Made by a program: the position numbers and the translations under genes
DNA from: Rhodopseudomonas sp. AAP120
GTDB taxonomy: Bacteria > Pseudomonadota > Alphaproteobacteria > Rhizobiales > Xanthobacteraceae
Assembly: GCF_001295845.1 (NCBI RefSeq)
Contig: NZ_LJIC01000009.1
Coordinates: 1 to 43,646 of the forward strand
Reading direction: 5' to 3'
Length of the DNA: 43,646 nt
Shown here: positions 25,236-34,403 of the stretch, in pieces
Layout: every line of letters begins with the position of its first letter
Numbering within the stretch: position 1 is the stretch's first letter
The notes under the pieces: generated by a model
Told to the model about the DNA's origin: nothing
The model's database searches: none
The model's input: only the letters and a program-made list of their open reading frames with translations

Positions 25236-25984
25236 TCCTATCCGTATCCAGCTTGCGCTATCGTCGCTCGATCGCCGCGGGTGCGCTCGCGCTTGCCGTG
25301 GCGCTTTCGCCCGGCGGCGCAGCCGCATTCGACATCGTGTACGACCCGAGCAACTACGCTCAAAACGTCCTGACCGCCGCGCGCGCCCTGCAGCAGATCA
25401 ACAACCAGATCACCTCGCTCGCCAATCAGGCGCAGATGCTCATCAATCAGGCGAAGCAACTCACCAAGCTGCCGACCTCGGTTCTCTCGCAAGTCGAAGG
25501 TAACTTCGCCGAGATGAAACGGCTGATGGGCGAGGCCGAGAAACTGGCCTACAACGTCAGCAATATCGAGTCACAGTTCTCATCGACCTTTCAGAACTTC
25601 GCGGTCGGCAAGACTGACGCGCAGCTCAACGCTTCGGCGCGCGAGCGCTGGCAGCAATCACTCTCGGCTTACGAGCATTCACTGAAGGCCGGCGCTGTCG
25701 CCGTGCAGAACCTCGACGGTACGCGCACGCAGACCAGCACCTTGGTCGACTCCAGCCAATCCGCGGTCGGCGTGCTTCAGGCGACCCAGGCCGGCAATCA
25801 GCTTCTCGGCGTCCAGACGCGGCAGCTTGCCGATCTCACCGCGATGCTGGCGGCGCAGGGTAGGGCCGACGCCCTCGAAAAATCACAAAAGGCCGCGGCA
25901 CAAGAGCAGTCGCGCGAGCAGTTCAGCCGCTTCCTGGCGGGAAGCAGCTACAGCCCCACCACTGTTCGCATGTTCCACGACTGA
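25232..25984 (+). CDS. trbJ: TrbJ conjugal transfer protein
   Basis: A 250-residue exported protein of the TrbJ/VirB5 type. The signal peptide ends near GGAAA (about residue 32). The mature N-terminus FDIVYDPSNYAQNVLTAARA is the family hallmark, then long Gln/Ala/Asn-rich amphipathic helices likely to form coiled coils (ALQQINNQITSLANQAQ). VirB5-like proteins sit at pilus tips. ATGA overlap with trbE; trbK follows after 10 bases. Confidence 0.92.
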   Translation: MILSVSSLRYRRSIAAGALALAVALSPGGAAAFDIVYDPSNYAQNVLTAARALQQINNQITSLANQAQMLINQAKQLTKLPTSVLSQVEGNFAEMKRLMGEAEKLAYNVSNIESQFSSTFQNFAVGKTDAQLNASARERWQQSLSAYEHSLKAGAVAVQNLDGTRTQTSTLVDSSQSAVGVLQATQAGNQLLGVQTRQLADLTAMLAAQGRADALEKSQKAAAQEQSREQFSRFLAGSSYSPTTVRMFHD

Positions 25985-25994
25985 GGTGGCGAAC

Positions 25995-26261
25995 ATGGAT
26001 TGGAAACTCGTCGCCAGAATCCTTGCCGTCCTTGCCGTCGCGGCACTCATGGTCGCATGCGCTATCACGCTGCGCCCGAACGCCACGGAGGAAGCTCCGG
26101 CGCCGACCATCCAGCCGCAAAGCGGGGAGCCTGCATCGAGCGAACTGCTCCACTGCCGCGAGATCGGCGCGGCCGCACTCGACGATGCCGGTTGCAAGAA
26201 GGCATGGGCCGACAGCCGCCGTCATTTCCTTGAGGGCAATGCGGAGCGGTTGCGGCCATGA
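25995..26261 (+). CDS. trbK: TrbK-like entry-exclusion lipoprotein
   Basis: An 88-residue protein with one N-terminal hydrophobic helix ending in a lipobox (ALMVAC). The short periplasmic part has two conserved cysteines in LLHCREIGAAALDDAGCKKAW, typical of the alternative TrbK family of alphaproteobacterial elements. It is expected to block redundant mating into cells that already carry the element. Its position between trbJ and trbL is canonical. The stop overlaps the trbL ATG. Confidence 0.85.
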   Translation: MDWKLVARILAVLAVAALMVACAITLRPNATEEAPAPTIQPQSGEPASSELLHCREIGAAALDDAGCKKAWADSRRHFLEGNAERLRP

Positions 26262-27607
26262 ACACCGGCGTCATCGACCGCTTTCTGGAGACCTTCACAC
26301 GCTATATCGACTCGGGCTTCGGTTTGCTCGGCGGCGAGATCGGATTCCTCACATCCACGCTGATCGTGATCGATATCACGTTGGCCGGCCTGTTCTGGGC
26401 GTGGGGCGCCGATGAAGACGTGCTTCAGCGTCTGATCAAGAAGACGCTCTATATCGGCTTCTTCGCCTTCATCATCAGCAACTTCAACCGGCTCGCCGGC
26501 ATTGTCTTCCAGTCCTTCAGCGGCCTCGGCCTGAAGGCCGGCGGATCGTCGCTAACAGCCGACACCTTGCTCCAGCCGGGCCGTGTCGCGCAGGTCGGCA
26601 TCGATGCGGGCAATCCCATCCTCAAGGCCGCTGGCGACCTGATGGGCTACGTCTCCTTCTTCGAGAACTTCGTGCAGATCATGGTGCTCATGATCGCCTG
26701 GGCGATCGTGCTCATCGCCTTCTTCATCCTCGCGGTTCAGATCTTCATCACGCTGATCGAGTTTAAATTGACCACGCTCGCGGGCTTCGTGCTGATCCCG
26801 TTCGCGCTGTTCAACAAGACTGCCTTCCTTGCTGAAAAGGTGCTCGGCAACATCGTCGCCTCCGGCGTCAAGATTCTGGTGCTTGCCGTCATCGTCGGCA
26901 TCGGCTCCGGCTTGTTCAGCGAGTTCACGGCCGGCTTCTCCGGCACGCCGACCATCACCGACGCGCTGGCGCTCGTGCTCGGCGCGCTCTCGCTGATGGG
27001 CCTGTCGATCTTCGGCCCCGGCATCGCCACTGGCCTCGTCTCCGGCGCGCCACAGCTCGGTGCCGGCGCTGCCGTAGGCACCGGCCTTGCCGTCGCCGGC
27101 ATCGGTGCGGCCGGCGTCATGGGGGCGGGCGCCGGATTGAGCGGTGCGGCAGGCGCCATCGGCGCCGGCGGGCGCATGACGGCCGCCGCCGCGCGCGGCG
27201 GCGCGCATCTCGCCGGCAGCACATCGGGTGCGTATAGCGTCGGCGCATCCGGCCAGAACGGCATGGGCGCCGTAGCTGGCGGTCTCGGCGGCGTGGCGAA
27301 GACTGGCGCATCGGCCGCAATCCAGCCCGTGCGGCAAGCTGCGTCGCGCGCCGCAGCATCCCTCAAATCGAGTTACGGCGCCGGCCGCGCCGCCACCACG
27401 GGCGGGCAATCCCCGGCGGCAGCGACCTCCGGCGCTTCGACCGCCCAATCCTCTTCAGCATCCGGTGCGCCGCCCGCGTGGGCCGCGCGCATGAAGCACA
27501 GCCAGACCATGAGCCACGGCGCAACCGCGGCCGCCCATGCCGTGCGCTCCGGCGATCACGGCGGCGGCTCCATGTCCGTTTCTCTCCAGCAGGACGATCA
27601 TAAATGA
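26258..27607 (+). CDS. trbL: TrbL conjugal transfer membrane protein
   Basis: A 449-residue VirB6-like polytopic inner-membrane protein. The N-terminal GVIDRFLETFTRYIDSGFGLL is the TrbL hallmark. Several membrane helices lie between about residues 25 and 260, including VQIMVLMIAWAIVLIAFFI. The C-terminal 180 residues are Ala/Gly/Ser low complexity and probably cytoplasmic or periplasmic and disordered. That tail explains several long shadow frames on the other strand. ATGA overlaps on both sides. Confidence 0.93.
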   Translation: MNTGVIDRFLETFTRYIDSGFGLLGGEIGFLTSTLIVIDITLAGLFWAWGADEDVLQRLIKKTLYIGFFAFIISNFNRLAGIVFQSFSGLGLKAGGSSLTADTLLQPGRVAQVGIDAGNPILKAAGDLMGYVSFFENFVQIMVLMIAWAIVLIAFFILAVQIFITLIEFKLTTLAGFVLIPFALFNKTAFLAEKVLGNIVASGVKILVLAVIVGIGSGLFSEFTAGFSGTPTITDALALVLGALSLMGLSIFGPGIATGLVSGAPQLGAGAAVGTGLAVAGIGAAGVMGAGAGLSGAAGAIGAGGRMTAAAARGGAHLAGSTSGAYSVGASGQNGMGAVAGGLGGVAKTGASAAIQPVRQAASRAAASLKSSYGAGRAATTGGQSPAAATSGASTAQSSSASGAPPAWAARMKHSQTMSHGATAAAHAVRSGDHGGGSMSVSLQQDDHK

Positions 27608-28290
27608 ATCTCTTCCGGCGACCCTCGGTGCGCTACGCGCGCACGCCCGAACCCGAAACCCCGTATCTCAAGGCCGCGCAGGTCTGGGACGAGCGCATTG
27701 GCTCCGCGCGCGTTCAGGCGGCGAACTGGCGGCTGATGGCCTTCGGCTCACTGGCGCTTGCCGGCAGCTTCGCGGCCGCGCTCGTTTGGCAATCGACCCA
27801 GGGCACCGTCGTGCCCTGGGTCGTGCAGATCGACAAGTTCGGCGAGGCGCAAGTGATTGCGTCCGCCGTTGCGGACTACAAGCCGACCGATCCGCAAATC
27901 GCGTGGCATCTTGCGCGCTTCATCGAGCAGGTGCGCAGCATTCCGGCCGATCCCGTCATCGTGCGTCAGAATTGGTTGCGCGCCTATGACTACACGACCG
28001 ATCGCGGTGCCATTGCACTCAACGATTACGCGCGCGGCAACGATCCCTTCACCAAAGTCGGCAAGCAGCAGGTCTCGGTCGAAATTTCCAGCGTCATTCG
28101 GGCTTCGCCGGACAGCTTCCGGATCGCTTGGGCTGAGCGCCGGTACGAGAACGGCCAGCTCTCCGGCACCGAACGCTGGACCGCCATCCTGACCGTCGTG
28201 ATCCAACAGCCGCACACCGCCGACAAGCTGCGCGCCAATCCACTCGGTGTGTTCGTCAACGCAATCAATTGGTCGAAGGAGATGGGGTGA
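27604..28290 (+). CDS. trbF: TrbF conjugal transfer protein
   Basis: A 228-residue VirB8-like inner-membrane protein. A short cytoplasmic N-terminus (NLFRRPSVRYARTPEPETPY) is followed by one membrane helix (about 43-62) and a periplasmic NTF2-like domain with VVPWVVQIDKFGEAQ and the late GVFVNAINWSKEM. It nucleates the inner-membrane complex. It overlaps trbL (ATGA) and trbG (TGATG). Confidence 0.93.
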   Translation: MNLFRRPSVRYARTPEPETPYLKAAQVWDERIGSARVQAANWRLMAFGSLALAGSFAAALVWQSTQGTVVPWVVQIDKFGEAQVIASAVADYKPTDPQIAWHLARFIEQVRSIPADPVIVRQNWLRAYDYTTDRGAIALNDYARGNDPFTKVGKQQVSVEISSVIRASPDSFRIAWAERRYENGQLSGTERWTAILTVVIQQPHTADKLRANPLGVFVNAINWSKEMG

Positions 28291-29309
28291 TGGGGGACAA
28301 GAGAAAGAATGCTGCGCCGGCGCTGGTCGCCGTGATGCTGGCGACGACGGCGCTCGCCGGCTGTGCCAACAAGTTCATTCCGCCGGACATCGACTACGAC
28401 GATGCTGCGCCCGCCGTGCTCAGCGCCGATCCGGTGGGGCCGGTGCAGGTCGTCGAGCTGCCGAAGCCTCTCCCGCTGCCGGGCCAGTTGAAGCCGGTTA
28501 ACGCCGGCAAGGCCAAGCCCGAGCCCAACGATCCCAAGAAGCGTATCGCGCAGGCCAACGAAGCGGCGCGGATGCAGCCCGTGCGCAACGGATTCATCAA
28601 CGCCGTGCAGGTCTATCCCTTCGTTGTCGGCGCTCTCTATCAGGTCTACGCCGCACCCGGCCAGGTCACGGACATCGCGCTCCAACCGGGCGAGCAGCTT
28701 GTTGGCGCTGGCCCCGTCGCTGCCGGCGACACTGTGCGCTGGATCGTCGGCGATACGCTCAGCGGCTCCGGGCAGACCGCCCAGGTCCATATCCTCGTCA
28801 AGCCGACGCGGCCGGATCTTCAGACCAACCTCGTCATCAACACCAACCTGCGCACCTATCACATGGAGCTGCGTTCGACTGAGAAGACCTACATGGCCTC
28901 GGTCTCGTGGCAGTATCCGCAGGACCAATTGATCGCGCTGCGGCGGCAGAACCAGCAGGCGACGCTCACGCAGCCGGTCGCCACCGGCGTCGATATCTCG
29001 AAGCTGAACTTCCGCTATCAGATCGAAGGCGACGATGCGCCGTGGCGGCCGCTGCGCGCCTTCGACGACGGCAACAAGGTCTATATCGAGTTTCCGTCGG
29101 GTATCGGGCAGGGCGAGATGCCGCCGCTGTTCGTCATCGGACCGTCCGGCAATTCCGAATTGGTCAACTACCGCGCCCGCCAGAACTACTACGTCGTCGA
29201 TCGTCTCTTTGCCGCCGCCGAACTCAGGCTGGGCGATAAGGACAGCGAGAAGCGCGTGCGCATCGTGCGCACCGACGGCCGTCCGGGTCATGGCCCGAGG
29301 TTGTTCTGA
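28290..29309 (+). CDS. trbG: TrbG conjugal transfer protein
   Basis: A 339-residue VirB9-like outer-membrane-complex component and lipoprotein: ATG 28290 is followed by a signal ending TTALAGC (cysteine 25). Later blocks are GALYQVYAAPGQVTDIALQP, the VirB9 N-terminal region, and LNFRYQIEGDDAPWRPLRAF with TYIEFP-like strands in the C-terminal domain. The longer frame to 28269 starts inside trbF and lacks the signal. The stop overlaps the trbI ATG. Confidence 0.93.
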   Translation: MGDKRKNAAPALVAVMLATTALAGCANKFIPPDIDYDDAAPAVLSADPVGPVQVVELPKPLPLPGQLKPVNAGKAKPEPNDPKKRIAQANEAARMQPVRNGFINAVQVYPFVVGALYQVYAAPGQVTDIALQPGEQLVGAGPVAAGDTVRWIVGDTLSGSGQTAQVHILVKPTRPDLQTNLVINTNLRTYHMELRSTEKTYMASVSWQYPQDQLIALRRQNQQATLTQPVATGVDISKLNFRYQIEGDDAPWRPLRAFDDGNKVYIEFPSGIGQGEMPPLFVIGPSGNSELVNYRARQNYYVVDRLFAAAELRLGDKDSEKRVRIVRTDGRPGHGPRLF

Positions 29310-30523
29310 TGACCGACGCACCGACTCCGCCTCCCGGCGATATCCGCGCCGAATTGCGTTTGCGGCCCGAGCAGCCGCGCGTCACGCGCCTTTCGCGCAA
29401 GGTGCTCATCACGCTCGGCGGCGTCAGCGCCGTCGCCATCATGGCCGCGTTGTTCTGGGCGCTCGATGCCAACCGCCGCGCCAGCCAATCGCCGACCGAA
29501 CTCTACAACACCGAGAACCGCACGCCGGCCGATGGGCTCGCCGGCTTGCCGAAGGATTACACGGGCATTCCCAAGCTCGGCCCGGCGCTGCCGGGCGACC
29601 TGGGGCGGCCGATCCTATACGCGCAGGATGAAGACCGTCCCGTCGTCGCACCGGATATACGCACACCGCGCGCCGATCCGGCCGAACAGCGCCGTCTCGC
29701 CGAGATTGAAGCCGCGCGTGTCGCCAAGGTGTTCACCGACAGCCGCGGTGTGCAGGCGACGGTTGCACCTGCGACAGCGCCCGCCGTCGGCCGTGTCGAT
29801 CCGACCACGGGCCTCACACTGCCGACCGAGACGCCGCCGCTGGATCCGGGCGCCGCGCAGAATATGCAGGATCGCAAGCTCGCTTTCGTCAACGCCGCCG
29901 TCGATCGGCGCACGGTTACGCCCGATCGCGTGCAAGAGAAAGCGTCGCCGTACGTCGTGCAGGCCGGCACGGTCATCCCGGCGGCGTTGATTACCGGGAT
30001 CAAATCCGATTTGCCCGGAACGATCACCGCCCAAGTGACGGAGCAGGTTTACGACACCCCGACCGGCAAACAGCTTCTCATCCCGCAGGGCGCGCGGCTG
30101 ATCGGCCAGTACGACAGCCAGGTCGCATTCGGGCAGTCGCGCGTGCTGCTCGTCTGGAATCGCATCATCATGCCCAACGGCACCTCGATCGTGCTGGAAA
30201 GGCAGCAGGGCGCCGACGCGGAAGGCTATTCCGGTCTCGAGGACGACGTCGACTATCATTGGGGGCAGCTCTTCAGAGCGGCGATCCTCTCGACCTTACT
30301 CGGCGTCGGCACCGAGATCGGCGCAAGCAACAACGAGAATGAAATCGCCCGCGCGATCCGCCAGAGCAGCCAGGACACTGCTTCCGATGTCGGACGCCAG
30401 CTCATCCGCCGCCAGCTCAACATCCAGCCGACGCTCACCATCAGGCCGGGCTTTCCTGTGCGCGTGATCGTCAATCGAGACCTGATATTGCAGCCCTATG
30501 GGGCGGCGAAGGAGCCGTCATGA
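29309..30523 (+). CDS. trbI: TrbI conjugal transfer protein
   Basis: A 404-residue VirB10-like protein spanning the envelope. A cytoplasmic N-terminus leads to a single membrane helix (about 31-52), then a proline-rich linker (about 60-170), then the VirB10 beta-barrel domain: VQAGTVIPAALITGIKSDLPG, QLLIPQGARLIGQYDSQV and the final RPGFPVRVIVNRDLIL. All family blocks are present. It overlaps trbG and the DUF2274 gene. Confidence 0.94.
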   Translation: MTDAPTPPPGDIRAELRLRPEQPRVTRLSRKVLITLGGVSAVAIMAALFWALDANRRASQSPTELYNTENRTPADGLAGLPKDYTGIPKLGPALPGDLGRPILYAQDEDRPVVAPDIRTPRADPAEQRRLAEIEAARVAKVFTDSRGVQATVAPATAPAVGRVDPTTGLTLPTETPPLDPGAAQNMQDRKLAFVNAAVDRRTVTPDRVQEKASPYVVQAGTVIPAALITGIKSDLPGTITAQVTEQVYDTPTGKQLLIPQGARLIGQYDSQVAFGQSRVLLVWNRIIMPNGTSIVLERQQGADAEGYSGLEDDVDYHWGQLFRAAILSTLLGVGTEIGASNNENEIARAIRQSSQDTASDVGRQLIRRQLNIQPTLTIRPGFPVRVIVNRDLILQPYGAAKEPS

Positions 30524-30756
30524 CCAAGCTCAGGCTATCCGCTATCCCCGACGACCGACCAGTCAAGATCACGGTCGAACTGCCGGCCGCCGTCCATCGC
30601 GATCTCGTCGTCTATGCGGAGATCCTCGCCCGGTCCAACGGCGACACGCCGCCGCCTGACCCTGCCAAGCTGATTGCGCCTATGCTCCAGCGCTTTATGG
30701 CAGTGGATAAGGGATTTCGGAAGGCGAGAAGGCCGCTGTTGTCTTCCAATCGCTAA
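30520..30756 (+). CDS. DUF2274 family protein
   Basis: A 78-residue protein of the DUF2274 family, which regularly closes the trb operon in these elements. Recognisable by KLRLSAIPDDRPVKITVELP and VHRDLVVYAEILAR, a short strand-helix pattern reminiscent of ribbon-helix-helix proteins. Function unknown. The ATG overlaps the trbI stop. Its 3' end touches the convergent MocR-type gene (stop at 30753), so transfer and cargo genes abut without a visible terminator. Confidence 0.88.
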   Translation: MTKLRLSAIPDDRPVKITVELPAAVHRDLVVYAEILARSNGDTPPPDPAKLIAPMLQRFMAVDKGFRKARRPLLSSNR

Positions 30757-32160
30757 TCCGGTCTGCGATCTCCCATCGCTCTCTTGATGACCGCATAGAT
30801 TCTCTTGTCACCGAGCTGCGCGACATTGAAACGCAAGAAAGACGTCGCCGACTGAGAGACGCTGAAGACGTTCCCCGGCGCGAGTACGACCTTCTCCTCC
30901 ATGCATCGTCGGGCGATCGCTGCCGAGTCGTGGCCATCAGGGAGGCGGCACCAAAGATAGAATCCTCCGCGCGGCATGATCCAAGGAGCGAGGCCGAGTG
31001 GCGCCAGCCGCTCTGTCGCCTCCTTCCTGGCTCGTGTCAGACGTTGGCGAACCTCGTCCATGTGTTTGCGATAGGTCCCGCCGGCTAGAACGTTGGCGAT
31101 GAGTTCGGTCGCAACCGGGCTCGGTCCACCGAAGCTCGTAGCGACCTGGAGGTCGACCAAGCTCTCGATCCAGTCTGGCCGAGCGGCGATATAGCCACAG
31201 CGCACCGAGGCAGAGAGCGTCTTGGAGAAACTGCCGATCCTGATGACGCGGCTGAGGCCGTCGAGAATGGCGAGACGCGGCGATAAGGCCGGCTCGAAAT
31301 CGGCGAAGATGTCGTCCTCGACGATCGTCAGGCCGTGGGCAGCGGCCGCGCTCAGCAGGCGATGCGCGGTCTGCGGAGAGATGCTGGCGCCGGTCGGATT
31401 GTGAAGGGCCGAGTTGGTGATGTAGAGGCGCGGATGGTCGTCGATAAGCGCCTGTTCGAAGGCCGTTGTGTCCGGTCCCGTCAGCGTAAAGGGAACGCCG
31501 ACCATCCTGACCTGATGCGCGCGCAGCAGCGCCTGAAAGTTGAAGTAGCAGGGATCGTCGACGAGAACGGTATCGCCAGGTCGCAACAGCAAACGACATA
31601 TCAGATCGATGGCCTGCGTCCCCGAGGCTGTCAGCATGATCTGAGGCTGTCAGCATGATCTGGTCGGGTGTGGCTGTGATGCCCTCATCGGCAAACCGGC
31701 CGAGCAGCAGGCGACGGAAGGCGAGTGAGCCGCGCGTGCTGCCGTAGTCAGCCAGCACCGTGTCATGGGTCCGGGCGAGCGCCCGCAATCCCTTCCGTAG
31801 CGCGTCATTCGGCATCCAGTCGGCCGGGAGCCAGCCGCAGCCCGGCTTGAGGAAGGTCGCATCGGCGTCGAGCGACTGCCGCGAAACCCAGAAGGGGTCG
31901 ACATCGCGTTCGCGTGACGGCCCCATTTCGGTCAAGGCCATCGGCGGCAGATCTGCACCGGTGACATAAAAGCCCGAGCCTCGCCGCGCGTGGATAATGC
32001 CTTCGGCTACGAGGCGATCATACGCCTCGACCACGGTGGATGGTGAGACGCCCATCGTCTCGGCGAAGCGGCGAACCGAGGGCAAGCGGTCTCCGGGGCC
32101 GAGCGTGCGGTTTGCGATCTTGGCCCGGACAGCGTCCATCAGCTCTTCCGTCCGCGTCAT
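30753..32160 (-). pseudogene. MocR-type GntR/aminotransferase regulator, broken by a 19-bp duplication
   Basis: An N-terminal GntR winged helix (MTRTEELMDAVRAKI, LPSVRRFAETMGVSPSTVVE) is fused to a fold-type I aminotransferase domain with the PLP lysine in IGSFSKTLSASVRCGYIA: the MocR family. The frame shifts at a perfect 19-bp tandem duplication, 31624-31642 and 31643-31661. Removing one copy leaves exactly 463 codons, a normal MocR length, and joins PDQIMLTAS to GTQAIDLICRLL. As it stands the protein ends without an aminotransferase domain. ATG 32160 fits the family start; an in-frame ATG at 32208 would overlap the likely operator. It is divergent from an EamA transporter, its presumed target. 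Confidence 0.85.
31624..31661. repeat. 19-bp perfect tandem duplication
   Basis: GAGGCTGTCAGCATGATCT occurs twice back to back, at 31624-31642 and 31643-31661, with no mismatch. The unit is not a multiple of three, so it shifts the reading frame of the MocR-type gene. It looks like a recent slippage or repair duplication, or an assembly error. Confidence 0.9.
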
Positions 32161-32190
32161 CTGTCCGCCACGCGATCTGCCCTCGGCCAA

Positions 32191-32235
32191 TTGTATAGGT
32201 TGCTGCATCCATACAGATTACAAGAATTGTATTCC
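32191..32235. promoter_or_regulatory. Candidate MocR operator in the divergent intergenic region
   Basis: TTGTATAGG at 32191-32199 and TTGTATTCC at 32227-32235 are direct copies of TTGTAT 36 bp apart. Between them, CCATACAG (32209-32216) is an inverted copy. Two direct repeats about 35 bp apart plus an inverted one is the pattern described for MocR regulators such as GabR and PdxR. The repeats are seen; binding is inferred. Confidence 0.5.
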
Positions 32236-32296
32236 ACCGTTCCTGTCCGCACCAGCCGACGACCGCTAGTGCAAGGCTCACGGAAAGCGAGGGCAC

Positions 32297-33157
32297 ATGG
32301 AACGAACGACCGCGGGTTGGGGAAGCGGGCTCCTGGGTGTGATTATCTTCAGCGGGTCGTTGCCGGCCACGCGCGTCGCTGTCGCGGATTTCTCGCCGAT
32401 GTTCCTCACATCCGCGCGCGCGGCGATCGCTGCATTGGTGGGGACGGTGTTCCTGTTGGCATTCCGTCAGGCACGCCCCGCGCGCAGCGATATTTTCCCG
32501 CTCATAATCGTGGCGCTTGGCGTCGTTGTGGGATTCCCTCTGCTGACCGCGCTCGCGCTTCAGCACATCACAGCGGCGCACTCGATCGTCTTCATTGGCC
32601 TGCTGCCGCTCGCGACGGCGATCTTTGGCGTCCTGCGCGGCGGGGAGCGCCCGAAGCCCGCCTTCTGGCTGTTCTCGATCGTCGGAGCTGCGACGGTCGC
32701 GGGCTTCGCGCTGTCCCGAAGCGATGGCGGATCGCTCGCGGGCGACCTTCTGATGATCGCCGCCATTCTGCTCTGCGGGCTCGGCTATGCCGAAGGCGCG
32801 ACGCTCTCGCGTCGAATCGGTGGTTGGCAGGTCATCTCATGGGCCTTGTTGCTGTCGCTGCCTGTGATGGCAGTCATTACCTTGTTTACTCTTCCGAGTA
32901 GCTGGAGCGGCATCGGTGCGCCTGCCTGGATCAGCCTCGCCTATGTCTCGATCTTCAGCATGCTTGTCGGGTTCGTCTTCTGGTATCGCGGCTTGGCGCT
33001 CGGCGGGATTGCGGGGGTTGGGCAGTTGCAGCTCTTGCAGCCCTTCTTCGGGCTGATCCTGGCGGCGGTGTTCCTTCACGAGCCGATCGCCTGGACCATG
33101 ATCGCATCCACGGCCATTGTCGTGCTCAGCGTTGCCGGCGCGAAGCGCTTCGCCTGA
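32297..33157 (+). CDS. EamA-family (DMT) transporter
   Basis: A 286-residue inner-membrane permease with about ten hydrophobic helices in two EamA repeats, the drug/metabolite transporter layout. Examples are PLIIVALGVVVGFPLLTALAL in the first half and LLQPFFGLILAAVFLHEP, the typical end of the second. The pairing with a divergent MocR regulator is common and suggests transport of an amino acid, amine or vitamin B6-related compound, but the substrate cannot be read. The gene is intact while its regulator is broken, so it may be deregulated. ATG 32297. Confidence 0.88.
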   Translation: MERTTAGWGSGLLGVIIFSGSLPATRVAVADFSPMFLTSARAAIAALVGTVFLLAFRQARPARSDIFPLIIVALGVVVGFPLLTALALQHITAAHSIVFIGLLPLATAIFGVLRGGERPKPAFWLFSIVGAATVAGFALSRSDGGSLAGDLLMIAAILLCGLGYAEGATLSRRIGGWQVISWALLLSLPVMAVITLFTLPSSWSGIGAPAWISLAYVSIFSMLVGFVFWYRGLALGGIAGVGQLQLLQPFFGLILAAVFLHEPIAWTMIASTAIVVLSVAGAKRFA

Positions 33158-33359
33158 TCCTGGCCCGTCATACGGCTGGTAGTGATGGGCGTCCGATCGG
33201 GCGTCGTGGGTCAGAAAGCGACGGAGTTCGGCTGGGCAAAGCTCAATGACCAATATCAGGAGAAGCTGAAAACGCCGCGCGTCTCCTAGAACTTGCTACG
33301 TCGCATCAGTTGGTCGCAAATGGTGACGCAGGTATCGGGAGCGGTGCGAAGGATTGGCG
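33158..33359. other. Short non-coding gap with a possible gene tail
   Basis: About 200 bases without a full gene. A plus-strand frame from 33185 to a TAG at 33286-33288 reads GVRSGVVGQKATEFGWAKLN and on to the stop; it looks protein-like but I cannot assign it. It may be the end of a deleted gene. Confidence 0.25.
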
Positions 33360-34247
33360 ATGAAGGCTTTAGTGGTTGGCGGTACCCGATTCATCGGTGC
33401 GCATGTCGTGCGACGTCTCCATGATGCTGGCGCGCAGGTCACAGCCTTTCATCGGGGTGCAAGCTCTAACCCGATCTTGCCGGAGATCGAACACGTTCTG
33501 GACCCCGGAGCGGAATATCCGATAACGGCATTTCCGGCTGAATTGCTGCGCGATTGGGATATCGTCGTCCACATGGTCGCAATGGGCGAGGCCGATGCAG
33601 AGGCCGCCGCCCGCTCATTCGCAGGCCGAACGAAGCGCCTTGTTCTCGTTTCGAGCTGCGATGTTTACCGGGCCTATGGACGCTTGATGAAAACAGAGCC
33701 GGGACCGCAAGAGGCGGTGCCTCTGCACGAGGAGACGCCGCTTCGCTCGGTTCTTTATCCCTATCGCGGCATGGAGGCGCAACTTGGCGCTTACGTCCAT
33801 GACTACGACAAGATATTGGCTGAGCGCGCCGTGCAGAGCACACCCGGCCTCGACTGGACAATTATGCGCCTCCCCAAGGTCTATGGAGCGGAAGACAACG
33901 GAGATCTTTCGACCGTTTACGGCTTTGCAGGGGTGTCGGAGTGGCGTTGGACCCACGGTCATGTCGAGAACGTTGCCGCCGCAATCGTGGCGGCCGTATC
34001 CCGTCCGGAAGCGCGCAACGCGGTGTTCAATGTCGGAGAGGCCGTCACCCCGACCATGGGCGAGCGGCTGGCGTCATTGCCGGCCCGAGGCGATGAGCCG
34101 CCCGTTCCGCCGCCGTTTGATTATCGACAGCACCTTGTCCTCGACACCGGGAAACTCCGTGCGGAGCTTGGCTACACCGATGTTGTCGATGAAAGAGCAG
34201 CTATGGCCGAGCTTGCTGTTGCGTCTGCATTGCGAAAGTGCCTTTGA
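33360..34247 (+). CDS. NAD(P)-binding SDR/epimerase-like protein
   Basis: A 295-residue Rossmann protein of the extended or atypical short-chain dehydrogenase class. The nucleotide-binding loop VVGGTRFIGAHVV sits at residues 5-17, and VLVSSCDVYRAYG follows the usual strand-5 position. The canonical YxxxK is not present: the lysine in VHDYDKILAERAV has His, not Tyr, four residues before it. The protein may therefore be a binding or divergent enzyme. ATG 33360 has AAGGA at 33349-33353. The C-terminal LDTGKLRAELGYTD matches NAD-dependent epimerase-like proteins. Substrate unknown; it stands alone between the transporter and the accessory island. Confidence 0.8.
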   Translation: MKALVVGGTRFIGAHVVRRLHDAGAQVTAFHRGASSNPILPEIEHVLDPGAEYPITAFPAELLRDWDIVVHMVAMGEADAEAAARSFAGRTKRLVLVSSCDVYRAYGRLMKTEPGPQEAVPLHEETPLRSVLYPYRGMEAQLGAYVHDYDKILAERAVQSTPGLDWTIMRLPKVYGAEDNGDLSTVYGFAGVSEWRWTHGHVENVAAAIVAAVSRPEARNAVFNVGEAVTPTMGERLASLPARGDEPPVPPPFDYRQHLVLDTGKLRAELGYTDVVDERAAMAELAVASALRKCL

Positions 34248-34403
34248 GTGGAGGACGCCGGCGAGGCAATCCCCAAGGATCGGCAAAGTCGTTGTTGCCG
34301 TGGCTAGCGAGCCGCTCGTGTACGGAATAGACTCGACGGTCTCGAATTCAGATGTCCGATGACAGACATGCTGTGATTCCAGGACATCACGCGCGGCGGG
34401 GCC

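Noticed and set aside
26552-27448. Minus-strand frames and apparent repeats in the trbL 3' half
   Set aside because: Explained by the Ala/Gly/Ser low-complexity tail of TrbL, not by a real repeat array or opposite gene.
28026-29321. 431-codon minus-strand frame opposite trbF/trbG
   Set aside because: Shadow of two well-identified overlapping trb genes; no ribosome site or family resemblance.
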